The notes under the pieces are model-generated. The model did no database searches. It had not been told where the DNA came from and saw only the letters and a program-made list of their open reading frames with translations. From contig JALSII010000052.1 in the NCBI GenBank assembly GCA_026981645.1, positions 1 through 64,000 of the forward strand: a stretch of 64,000 bases of DNA, in the 5' to 3' direction. This document shows, in pieces, positions 56,451 through 64,000 of the stretch. The stretch's first letter is position 1. Every line of letters begins with the position of its first letter. This DNA comes from Hyphomicrobiales bacterium (lineage in GTDB: Bacteria > Pseudomonadota > Alphaproteobacteria > Rhizobiales > Devosiaceae). The position numbers and the translations under genes are program-made.

Positions 56451-57911
56451 TCAGCCGATTGCCATCAGAACCCCCCGCTCCCTGAGCAAGCGGACCTTTT
56501 CCTCCAGCGACCAGCGGAAATTTCTGTCTCCAGGCAGTTGTGCTCCAAAAACCGCCTTAAGTTGCAAGAACCCGTCAACCAGAGCTGCAGCATCATTGCC
56601 TGCAGAGGCGGTTATGCGCTCAAATTCACGGGCGAGCGGGTCTGATATTTCAATGGTCTCTCCGCGTTCGTCTGTGCCGCTGGCATAGACAATCCAGCCT
56701 GCAACCCCCAGTGCCAGACGCTCATAGGAGGCTCCGGCTCCTATGCGGTCGCGGATGGTATCAAGCAGGCGCTGGGGCAGTTTCTGGCTGCCATCCATGG
56801 CAATTTGCCAGGTTGCGTGTTTGAGCGAGGGGTTGGCGAAACGCGTCAGCAATTCGTCACGATAGGCCAAGAGGTCGGTGCCGGGCATATGGAGCGTTGG
56901 AATGATTTCCTTACTCATCAACTCGTGCAGGAACGCCAGCATTTTTTTATTGGAAACCACGTCAGAGACGGTTTTGAAGCCCGCCAGATACCCCAGATAG
57001 GCCAGCGCCGAGTGAGCGCCGTTGAGCATGCGCAGCTTCATGCGTTCGAAGGGCTCAACATCGGCAACCATTTGAGCCCCCGCCTGTTCAAAGGGCGGCC
57101 GGCCGGAGGGGAAGTTATCCTCTATCACCCATTGGCAGAAGGGCTCGGTGACAATGGGCCATGCATCTTCAACGCCAATGATTTGTGAAATTTCAGCCCG
57201 GTCCGCATCGGTTGTCGCCGGCACGATGCGGTCAACCATCGTTGAGGGGAAAGCAATGTTTTTTTCCACATATTCGCCCAGTTCAGGCGCACACAACCAG
57301 GCAAAGCGGGTAATAATTTTCCGCGCTGTCTCGCCGTTGGCGGGCAGGTTGTCACAACTCATGATTGCGAACGGGGGGGCGCCGTTGTCGCGGCGCAACC
57401 GAATGGCTTCAACAACCAGCCCTGGAGCACTGACCGGCTCTGCCGGGCGGGCGAGATCGTGAACAATATCGGGATGGTTTTCATCCAGCTCCCCGGTTGC
57501 GGGGTCGTGGCAATAGCCTTTCTCGGTGATGGTCAGAGAGATAATCCGGGTCGCGGGGGCGGCCATTACCCCAAGCAGATTTTCCCGTTTGTCCGCGACA
57601 TTGATGCAGTCGAGCAGCGCGCCGACAATCCGGCACTTTGTGCCCGAGGCATCGCGCACCGCCAGCGTATAAAGAAAATCCTGAGGGGCCAGGGCGTCCC
57701 TTGTGTCGGGGCGGCGCAGGCTGGCGCCGACAATGCCCCAGTCCGGATTCTGCCCCAGCAAATCGTCCATATAAACCGCCTGATGGGCGCGGTGGAATGC
57801 CCCCACGCCCAGATGCACAATACCCGCTTTTATTGATGCGCGCTCATAGGAAGGGCGGGCAATGTGCTCAGGCAGCAGGCCCAGCACATTTGTGGACAAT
57901 CTTGTTGACAT
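56451..57911 (-). CDS. uxuB: Fructuronate reductase / mannitol dehydrogenase-family protein
   Basis: 486 residues, long-chain polyol dehydrogenase family. VHLGVGAFHRAHQAVYMD at the N-terminus holds the cofactor loop, and KLRMLNGAHSALAYLG contains the catalytic Lys and Asn/His. The family includes mannitol 2-dehydrogenase, arabinitol dehydrogenase and fructuronate reductase; the divergent KDG kinase gene and a uxuA elsewhere in the window favour fructuronate to mannonate. Mannitol dehydrogenase remains possible. Confidence 0.82.
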   Translation of the reverse strand: MSTRLSTNVLGLLPEHIARPSYERASIKAGIVHLGVGAFHRAHQAVYMDDLLGQNPDWGIVGASLRRPDTRDALAPQDFLYTLAVRDASGTKCRIVGALLDCINVADKRENLLGVMAAPATRIISLTITEKGYCHDPATGELDENHPDIVHDLARPAEPVSAPGLVVEAIRLRRDNGAPPFAIMSCDNLPANGETARKIITRFAWLCAPELGEYVEKNIAFPSTMVDRIVPATTDADRAEISQIIGVEDAWPIVTEPFCQWVIEDNFPSGRPPFEQAGAQMVADVEPFERMKLRMLNGAHSALAYLGYLAGFKTVSDVVSNKKMLAFLHELMSKEIIPTLHMPGTDLLAYRDELLTRFANPSLKHATWQIAMDGSQKLPQRLLDTIRDRIGAGASYERLALGVAGWIVYASGTDERGETIEISDPLAREFERITASAGNDAAALVDGFLQLKAVFGAQLPGDRNFRWSLEEKVRLLRERGVLMAIG

Positions 57912-58072
57912 GGGTCCCCGGGCAATTACAGGTCAGGCTTGTACCGTTCAGAATCGGCAGGCCCGACAAAAAATCTTTGTTCTTTCCACCAGATGTCTGG
58001 CGAAAACGGATTATGCCAACTACCATACAACCGGGCAAGCCACACCCACAAGAGAAAACTGACGAGAGACAG

Positions 58073-58978
58073 ATGGGCAGAAAAATCGTGAGCATCGGCG
58101 AGTTCATGCTCGAAATGTCAGGCGGGGAAGCAGACCAGTACCGCCTGGGTTATGCAGGGGACACGCTGAACACGGCCTGGTATATGCGCGCGTCCCTGGG
58201 GAAAGAATGGGATGTGGATTATCTCAGTGCCCTTGGCGACGATATTTATTCGGCCCGCATGCGCGCATTTCTGGAAACGCACCAGATCGGCACCAGCCAT
58301 ATCCAGACCATAAAGAACAAGCGCCCCGGCCTCTATCTTATTCATCAGGCGGATGGCGACCGGCATTTCACCTATTGGCGAGAAAATTCTGCTGCCAAAC
58401 AACTGGCTGACAATTCTGCGAAACTGGCGGCGGCTCTTGGGAATTGTGAACTGGCCTATTTTTCCGGTATCACGCTGGCAATCCTGTCGCGACCAGCAAG
58501 GGAAAACCTGATTTTTGCACTTGGTAAAGCCAGGGGTGCAGGCACGCGCGTGGCATTCGACCCTAATATTCGGCCAGTGCTATGGCCTGATTCAAATACC
58601 ATCAGGGAGGCCATCATCGCAGCCTCCCCGGTCATCGACATCGTCCTGCCCACCTTTGATGACGATGCGGAGATTTTTGGAGACGCCGACCCCAGGGCCA
58701 CCATATCGCGCTATCAGGGGCTGGGCATTGCTGAAGTGGCGGTGAAAAACGGGGCTGAGACGGCACTGATTGCACAAGGGGACAATCTTGTTGAAGTTCC
58801 GGCCCTTGCTGCAACCGCGGTTGATGCCACCGGCGCTGGTGACTCGTTCAATGGGGCTTATCTGGCGGCCCGGCTTGCCGGACAGTCCATCGAGACGAGC
58901 GCACAGGTGGCTCACCGCACAGCGGCAAAGGTCATTGGGCACCCCGGTGCGTTGGTGGACCCCGCCTTGCTCAACTAA
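58073..58978 (+). CDS. kdgK: 2-Keto-3-deoxygluconate kinase
   Basis: 301 residues from the ATG giving MGRKIVSIGE; the open frame extends upstream over uxuB but has no ribosome site there. PfkB-family sugar kinase with the substrate motif GYAGDTLNTAWYM and C-terminal DATGAGDSFNGAYLA (catalytic Asp, anion hole). It phosphorylates KDG to KDPG, the last step before Entner-Doudoroff aldolase. Divergent from uxuB; its end overlaps the DUF924 gene by 4 nt. Confidence 0.92.
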   Translation: MGRKIVSIGEFMLEMSGGEADQYRLGYAGDTLNTAWYMRASLGKEWDVDYLSALGDDIYSARMRAFLETHQIGTSHIQTIKNKRPGLYLIHQADGDRHFTYWRENSAAKQLADNSAKLAAALGNCELAYFSGITLAILSRPARENLIFALGKARGAGTRVAFDPNIRPVLWPDSNTIREAIIAASPVIDIVLPTFDDDAEIFGDADPRATISRYQGLGIAEVAVKNGAETALIAQGDNLVEVPALAATAVDATGAGDSFNGAYLAARLAGQSIETSAQVAHRTAAKVIGHPGALVDPALLN

Positions 58979-59553
58979 AACATCGAGTCTTTTCGCTCAT
59001 TGATATAGGCGAGTTCTTCCTTTGTGGAGGTGCGGCCCAGGGCTTCGTTGCGTTTGGGAAACCGGCCAAAACGCTGGATGGTATCGCGGTGTGCGATTTC
59101 AAATTTCAGATTGTCCTCATTGCCCAGGGCTGTGAACAGGCGCACCGCTTCTTCGTGGATAGGCAATGACTCTGAGTGCATGTAAGGCATATAGGCGAAC
59201 ATACGTTCGTCGTCACTCAGGCTCATGTCCTCTTTAGAAGCCACCAGTTCCTGCGCCAGAACCAGCGCCATTCCATCACTGGCAAAAGCACGGGCATCGC
59301 CGCGATAGAGCTGGCGGCTGAACTGATCCAGAACCAGAATTTCAGCGAGACGACCCCTGGAAGAGACACGCCAACTCCAGGCCTCACCCAGGGCGACTTG
59401 AGCATGAAGGTCATAAAAACGCTGTTCAAGTTTCTCATCAAACTCGGCTTTTCCGCCAAACCAGTCATCGCTGGTGTGCTCGTCAAACCAGAAATGCAAT
59501 ACTTCTTCAGGCCCCTGCAATTTACTTCTCCCCGGAGTTTTTTGAAAAAACAT
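58975..59553 (-). CDS. DUF924 family protein
   Basis: 192 residues from the ATG giving MFFQKTPGRS; family members are about 180-190 residues, so the longer frame to 59721 is not needed. The conserved family features are HFWFDE with DDWFGG, LVLDQFSRQLYRGDARAF, FAYMPYMHSES and FGRFPKRNEALGR. The fold is an all-helical, TPR-like bundle; no biochemical role is established. Convergent with kdgK. Confidence 0.88.
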   Translation of the reverse strand: MFFQKTPGRSKLQGPEEVLHFWFDEHTSDDWFGGKAEFDEKLEQRFYDLHAQVALGEAWSWRVSSRGRLAEILVLDQFSRQLYRGDARAFASDGMALVLAQELVASKEDMSLSDDERMFAYMPYMHSESLPIHEEAVRLFTALGNEDNLKFEIAHRDTIQRFGRFPKRNEALGRTSTKEELAYINERKDSMF

Positions 59554-59909
59554 TCGCTCGGAGCAATGTTGTAGCAAAGCGGGTCGGGCGGCAAGGAATG
59601 AATTTTTCAACTTGCCAGCCTGTCGCATTTCCACAGTTTCGGGCGGGGAGAGGCCGCGCACCGGGCTAATTTGATGCGCACGCACTTTGTTTTTATTTAC
59701 ACTGAATGCTTTTATTGACACTGAGTGTTTTTAATGCCTAATTTGGCACACTGGGGCCTGAGGAAAGAGCCCGCACGGCGAAGCTCAGGCAGGTCCAAGT
59801 CAAAAGGCCAAGGGAGAAGGCCAACGCTCAGGTTCGGGCACCATCAGACAAAAACCAGGCAAAAAGCCACAACAATCAAAACAAAAAGTTTTCTTGAAGG
59901 GAGAGAGAA

Positions 59910-61856
59910 ATGAAAATCTGGTTGAAACATACTATCTGGGGGACGGGCACTGCAGCCCTTGCCCTTGGAATGGGGTTGAGCGCACTCAGTCCGGCGCTGG
60001 CGCAATCCTATACCGGGGCGCCAATGTTTGCCGACGCAGTCGCTTCGGGCGCACTGCCACCTGTAGGCGAGCGCCTGCCGTCCGAGCCGCTGGTGCAGGA
60101 AGTCACCGACTCCATCGGCACCTACGGGGGCACATTACGCCGTGGATTTCTGGGGCCATCGGATCACAACAACTATACAAGGGTGACCTATGACGCACTG
60201 GTGCGCCATTCACCCGATGGCGGGGAAGTTATTCCTCACATCGCCAAGGGCTGGGAGTCCAACGACGACTTCACCCAATGGACAGTGTTCCTGCGTGAAG
60301 GCATGAAATGGTCGGATGGCGAGCCATTCACTGCCGACGATATTATGTTCTGGTATGATGCTATTCTGAACAATGAAGAACTGACGCCAACCAAACCCAT
60401 CTGGATGCGCAATGGCGATGGCTCCGATGTCACCGTTGAAAAGCTCAGCGACACGGCAGTGCGCTGGACTTTTGGCCAGCCAAATACGGCGTTTTTGCTG
60501 GATCTGGCCAACAAGGACGGCGCAGACAAATCCATCAACAACCTGGTTTTTGCCCCCGCCCATTATATGAAACAGTTCCATCCCGATTATACGGATGAGG
60601 CAACCCTTGCTGCCCGGGTGAGCGAAAGCGGTTTTGACACCTGGACGCAACTATTCTCGGTTGAGGCATTGCCGCATCTGAGTGGTAACCGCCCCAGCAC
60701 CGCCGCCTGGGTTCCCAAGGATGGCTCAACGGTTGCGGATGAAACTTTTGTCATCGAGCGCAATCCCTATTATTTTGCGGTCGATGCAGAGGGCAATCAG
60801 CTTCCCTATATCGACAATGTCGCCTTCAAGTTTTTTGCTGACAAGGAGACGCTGAACCTTGCGGCCGTTGGCGGTGAAATTGACATGCAGGGCCGCCATC
60901 TGGCCATGAGCAACTTCCCGGTTCTGATGGAAAATGCCGACAAGGGCGGCTATCGCGTGGTCACCTATCCGACATTCGGCGGCTCTGATGCTGTGCTCAT
61001 GTTCAACCAGACCTACAATAACGATGAGGCTCTGGGCGATCTGTTGCGCAACAAGGACTTCCGTGTTGCCCTGTCCTATTCCATTGACCGCGAAGCAATC
61101 AAGGAGTTGGCGTTTCTTGGCATTGGTGAGGCCCGCCAGGGCGTACCCGCACCATTCCACCCCTATTATCCGGGGGATGAATATGCGTTCAAATATACCG
61201 AACTGGACACTGACAAAGCCAACGCCCTGCTTGACAGTATTGGTCTGACCGAGCGCGATAGCGACGGTTTCCGCCTGATGCCAAATGGCGACAGGCTTGA
61301 TCTGGAAGTTGGTGTTGTACCGGCCTTTGCCAGCTGGGGCGATATCGGCCAGCTCGTGGTTGAGGACTGGGGTGATGTGGGTGTTCGCGCTCACGTGGAA
61401 ATCCGCGAACGCACCCCGCACTTCGCCATGCGTGACTCCAACGACCTGCAAATTGAAATCTGGAACGAAGATACCACCGGGTTTCCATTCAGCGGTCAGC
61501 CCAAAATGGATCCGCGTTCTAACCCCAGCCTGACCTTTGCCCCCCTGGTGCGTAAATGGGTTGAAACCGATGGCGCTGAAGGCATGGAGCCAACGCCTGA
61601 AATCCAGCGGCTTATGGACATTATCGACGAAGCCAAGCTCTCGGGACGCGAACGCCAGATTGAACTGGCGCAGGAATTGTTCCGTATCTGGGCTGACAAT
61701 GTCTGGGAGATCGGAACCGTTGGCCTGACACCGATGGTTCAGGGTGTGGTTGTAGTCAATGCCAAGCTGAGAAACGTGGCTGAAGTTGCCGGCAATGACT
61801 GGCCGCTTCGCACGCCGGGCAACACCCGCCCGGAACAGTTCTATTTTGCCAACTAG
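59910..61856 (+). CDS. ABC substrate-binding protein, family 5 (cluster C)
   Basis: 648 residues, signal peptide ending near residue 31 (SPALAQ). Family 5 hallmarks: TYGGTLRRG near the mature start and WTVFLREGMKWSDGEPFTADD at about residue 125. The size is larger than peptide-binding DppA/OppA (about 540) and fits cluster C proteins, some of which bind oligosaccharides or glycosides. The nearby uxuB-kdgK pair hints at a uronate-containing oligosaccharide, which is inference. GGGAGAG precedes the start. Confidence 0.9.
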   Translation: MKIWLKHTIWGTGTAALALGMGLSALSPALAQSYTGAPMFADAVASGALPPVGERLPSEPLVQEVTDSIGTYGGTLRRGFLGPSDHNNYTRVTYDALVRHSPDGGEVIPHIAKGWESNDDFTQWTVFLREGMKWSDGEPFTADDIMFWYDAILNNEELTPTKPIWMRNGDGSDVTVEKLSDTAVRWTFGQPNTAFLLDLANKDGADKSINNLVFAPAHYMKQFHPDYTDEATLAARVSESGFDTWTQLFSVEALPHLSGNRPSTAAWVPKDGSTVADETFVIERNPYYFAVDAEGNQLPYIDNVAFKFFADKETLNLAAVGGEIDMQGRHLAMSNFPVLMENADKGGYRVVTYPTFGGSDAVLMFNQTYNNDEALGDLLRNKDFRVALSYSIDREAIKELAFLGIGEARQGVPAPFHPYYPGDEYAFKYTELDTDKANALLDSIGLTERDSDGFRLMPNGDRLDLEVGVVPAFASWGDIGQLVVEDWGDVGVRAHVEIRERTPHFAMRDSNDLQIEIWNEDTTGFPFSGQPKMDPRSNPSLTFAPLVRKWVETDGAEGMEPTPEIQRLMDIIDEAKLSGRERQIELAQELFRIWADNVWEIGTVGLTPMVQGVVVVNAKLRNVAEVAGNDWPLRTPGNTRPEQFYFAN

Positions 61857-61880
61857 GCTGAACTGAACTGTCTCAGGATA

Positions 61881-61942
61881 CCGGCGCTCTCTTTTGCGCG
61901 AAATGCCAAAAGCAATAACAATTGCAAAGAGGGCGCCGGTTT
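61881..61942 (+). other. Intercistronic hairpin (binding protein / permease)
   Basis: CCGGCGC (61881-61887) pairs with GCGCCGG (61933-61939); inner segments CTCTTTTGC and GCAAAGAG extend the stem with minor mismatches. A short T-containing stretch follows. It lies between the binding-protein and permease genes and could weaken transcription into the permeases. Confidence 0.65.
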
Positions 61943-62026
61943 CATTTAGCACAAGACTGATATTGACGTTCTGGTGGCATTGCCATCAGTTGAGGTCAGC
62001 CTGACTTCGTAAGGACAAAAAATTCT

Positions 62027-63016
62027 ATGCTGGTTTTCATTCTTAAGCGCCTGATGCTGCTGCCGGTGTTGATGTTCGTCTTTTCGATTGTATCCTTCAT
62101 TCTCATTCAGGCCCCGCCGGGAGATTTTGTTACCTCCTATGTGGCCGAACTCGCCGCCTCCGGCTCCTCCATGGACCAGGTACAAATTGAGGCCTTGCGC
62201 AACCTTTACGGGCTGGATCAGCCCGCTTATGTGCAATATTTCAAATGGATCTCACGCATATTGCAGGGCGACCTTGGCCTGTCACTGGACTTCCAGAAAC
62301 CCATTTCCGAACTTATAGGCCAGCGGTTGCTGCTTACCGTCATTCTGGGCCTTGCAACCCTGATTTTTACCTTCATGGTGGCGCTTCCCATCGGTATCAT
62401 TTCCGCCACCCGCCAATATTCGTTCTTCGACTACTTTTTTACCGTGTTCAACTATGTGGGCGTTGCCACCCCCACTTTCATGACTGCGCTCATTCTGATG
62501 TGGTTCGCATTTTCAAATTTTGGCATCACCATCACCGGCCTGTTCTCGCCCGAGTTTGCCGACGCCAGCTGGAGTTTTGCCAAGGCAGTTGACCTGGCCA
62601 AGCACATCTGGCTGCCCATGGTCATTCTGGGGCTTGACGGCACCGCACGCCTGGCCCGCATATTAAGGGCCAACCTGCTTGACGAACTCAACAAACCCTA
62701 TATGGAAATGGCACGGGCCAAGGGCATGCCAGAATGGAAGCTGGTACTAAAATACCCGCTGCGGCTGGCCATAAATCCGCTGGTTTCCTCGCTTGGCTGG
62801 TATCTGCCGCTTATATTCTCGGGCAGCCTGATTGTAGCAACGGTGCTCAATCTGCCCACCATAGGGCCCTTGTTGCTGCGCTCTTTGATCTCCCAGGACA
62901 TGTTTCTGGCCGGCACCATCGTCCTGACCTATTTTGGTCTTGCCGTCATCGGCACATTGCTTTCGGACATTCTTCTGGCCTGGCTTGATCCGCGCATCCG
63001 CATGGAGGAAGCGTAA
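62027..63016 (+). CDS. Opp/Dpp-type ABC permease (DppB family)
   Basis: 329 residues, first half of the heterodimeric channel. The N-terminal membrane segment (LMLLPVLMFVFSIVSFILI) is followed by a periplasmic loop, five more segments and the permease core with the ATPase-contact loop EMARAKGMPEWKLVLKYPLR. It ends 3 nt before the partner gene. Confidence 0.93.
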   Translation: MLVFILKRLMLLPVLMFVFSIVSFILIQAPPGDFVTSYVAELAASGSSMDQVQIEALRNLYGLDQPAYVQYFKWISRILQGDLGLSLDFQKPISELIGQRLLLTVILGLATLIFTFMVALPIGIISATRQYSFFDYFFTVFNYVGVATPTFMTALILMWFAFSNFGITITGLFSPEFADASWSFAKAVDLAKHIWLPMVILGLDGTARLARILRANLLDELNKPYMEMARAKGMPEWKLVLKYPLRLAINPLVSSLGWYLPLIFSGSLIVATVLNLPTIGPLLLRSLISQDMFLAGTIVLTYFGLAVIGTLLSDILLAWLDPRIRMEEA

Positions 63017-63019
63017 AAA

Positions 63020-64000
63020 ATGAGCAGCGAAACCCTCAGCCCCGATCAGAACCTGCCAGAGGAAGCGGATGCAATTTCCGTTGCGCCAAACTGGAAGCTG
63101 GTCTGGTGGCGCTTCAAAAAGCACAAGCTGGCGATGATCTCCGGCATCATTGTCATCTTCATTGTGATCATTGCCGCCTTCCCAGGATTTTTCAGCACCC
63201 AGGATCCATCCGAAAGCCGGACGCGGGGGTCGTTCATTCCGCCCCAGGCCATCCAGTTCTGGGACAATGGCCCCGCGCTGTTTGCCTATGCCATTGAGGG
63301 GAAACGCAATCCGCGCACCTTAAAAATGGAGTGGATAACCAGTGAAACCAAAAAGGTTCCGCTGCGTCTTTTTGGGCGAGGATATGAGTGGGAGGTTCTG
63401 GGCCTATTCAAGACCGACATCCACCTGCTGGCATTGGTCAATCCCGACGATCCGCCCGTACATATCCTGGGCACAGACCGGCTGGGGCGTGACCAGTGGT
63501 CGCGGGTTCTGCACGGCACCCAGGTCTCGCTTTCCATTGGGCTGCTCGCGGTATTTCTTTCCACAATCATCGGGATTGTCCTTGGGGGGATATCGGGCTA
63601 TTTCGGCGGCTGGATTGATATGTTCATCCAGCGTTTGATCGAACTCCTCCAGTCTATTCCCCCCATCCCCATCTGGCTGGCGCTTTCGGCCTCCCTGCCC
63701 CGTACATGGTCGGTTACCCAGGGCTATATCGCGATTACTGCCATTCTGGCGCTTATCACCTGGACCGGGCTGGCGCGCGAGGTGCGGGGGCGGTTTCTGG
63801 TGCTGCGCGAGGAGGATTTTGTGGTCGCGGCCAAACTTTCGGGCTGCTCCCAATTGCGCATTGTGTTCCGCCATATGGTGCCCACCATGAGCAGCCACAT
63901 CATCGCCGCGGTCACGCTGGCCATTCCGGTGATGATTATCAACGAAACATTCCTCAGTTTTCTTGGTCTTGGCCTCAGGCCCCCGGCCATAAGCTGGGGT
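63020..64000 (+). CDS. Opp/Dpp-type ABC permease (DppC family), cut by window end
   Basis: ATG at 63020 opens a frame that stays open for 327 codons to the window edge, so the C-terminus and presumably the ATPase genes lie outside. A membrane segment at about 42-60 is followed by a loop of roughly 100 residues (about 60-165), longer than in standard DppC, before the usual HILGTDRLGRDQWSR motif and permease core (EVRGRFLVLREEDFV, then LSGCS). The long loop is shared by DppC-like proteins of some glycoside importers (family knowledge). Confidence 0.92.
   Translation, partial: MSSETLSPDQNLPEEADAISVAPNWKLVWWRFKKHKLAMISGIIVIFIVIIAAFPGFFSTQDPSESRTRGSFIPPQAIQFWDNGPALFAYAIEGKRNPRTLKMEWITSETKKVPLRLFGRGYEWEVLGLFKTDIHLLALVNPDDPPVHILGTDRLGRDQWSRVLHGTQVSLSIGLLAVFLSTIIGIVLGGISGYFGGWIDMFIQRLIELLQSIPPIPIWLALSASLPRTWSVTQGYIAITAILALITWTGLAREVRGRFLVLREEDFVVAAKLSGCSQLRIVFRHMVPTMSSHIIAAVTLAIPVMIINETFLSFLGLGLRPPAISWG

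Noticed and set aside
57638-58072. 145-codon N-terminal extension of the KDG kinase
   Set aside because: It lies over the uxuB start, has no ribosome site and no homology; PfkB kinases start near MGRKIVSIGE.
60726-61952. 408-codon minus-strand frame opposite the family 5 binding protein
   Set aside because: It is the complement of a clearly coding gene with signal peptide and family motifs; the antisense product has no domain features.
1-64000. CRISPR arrays, tRNA/rRNA genes, insertion sequences, prophage genes
   Set aside because: No regularly spaced repeats, transposase, integrase or cloverleaf-like sequence was seen in either strand.

Overview
The window looks like chromosome from an alphaproteobacterium, most likely a (marine?) member of the Hyphomicrobiales/Rhizobiales. 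The evidence is a GcrA cell-cycle regulator, a C4-pathway 5-aminolevulinate synthase with an FNR/FixK box, the gene order phoR-pstSCAB-phoU-phoB / gcrA / argD-argF-hslO, a lapA-trpF-trpB block, and many sugar ABC and TRAP importers. I see no rRNA, tRNA, insertion sequence, prophage or CRISPR array. Nearly all of the DNA is densely packed coding sequence, and the last gene runs off the right edge.

Layout. 0-4.6 kb: periplasmic rhodanese, hemA, an unfamiliar acyltransferase-like protein (copy 1) and an OmpA-type lipoprotein. 4.7-18.1 kb: a minus-strand carbon-assimilation locus reading bhcA-bhcB-bhcC-bhcD-glcD-glcE-glcF-dctP-dctQ-dctM, with the IclR regulator bhcR divergent at its head. This is the beta-hydroxyaspartate cycle (glyoxylate plus glycine to oxaloacetate) joined to glycolate oxidase, which makes glyoxylate, and to a TRAP importer whose small permease carries an unusual N-terminal extension. 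18.1-20.4 kb: a small mercury-resistance cassette (merA, a MerF-like transporter, divergent merR with an elongated-spacer promoter). 20.4-25.7 kb: a CUT1 sugar ABC transporter with its ATPase divergent. 25.8-32.7 kb: a sugar-oxidation regulon (LacI regulator, lactonase, two SDRs) divergent from a FrcBCA-like sugar importer. 33-34.3 kb: acyltransferase-like copy 2. 34.4-41 kb: imelysin, GntR regulator with divergent uxuA, CAP-domain lipoprotein, glpK and a D-2-hydroxyacid dehydrogenase. 41.1-47.8 kb: lapA-trpF-trpB, an HxlR pseudogene, hslO-argF-argD and gcrA. 47.8-56.4 kb: the phosphate regulon with tandem Pho boxes, and a divergent ppk2. 56.5-64 kb: fructuronate reductase (uxuB-like), 2-keto-3-deoxygluconate kinase, a DUF924 protein and an Opp/Dpp-type ABC importer cut by the window end.

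How the parts fit. Glycolate enters (probably by the linked TRAP system), GlcDEF oxidises it to glyoxylate, and BhcA-D turn two glyoxylates into one oxaloacetate without losing carbon. UxuB, UxuA and KdgK, found in two separate places, together make the fructuronate-mannonate-KDG-KDPG route for hexuronates. The many importers, glycolate use and phosphate scavenging suit a heterotroph living on algal exudates; this ecological reading is inference.

The signals I find most worth following are the acyltransferase-like paralogue pair with an H-x-x-x-E-G motif, the TM2/coiled-coil/DctQ fusion tied to glycolate metabolism, and a short dispersed palindromic motif (TAGGGTCAGGACCC-like) in five intergenic or gene-end positions. 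The beta-hydroxyaspartate cycle itself is already described in the literature.
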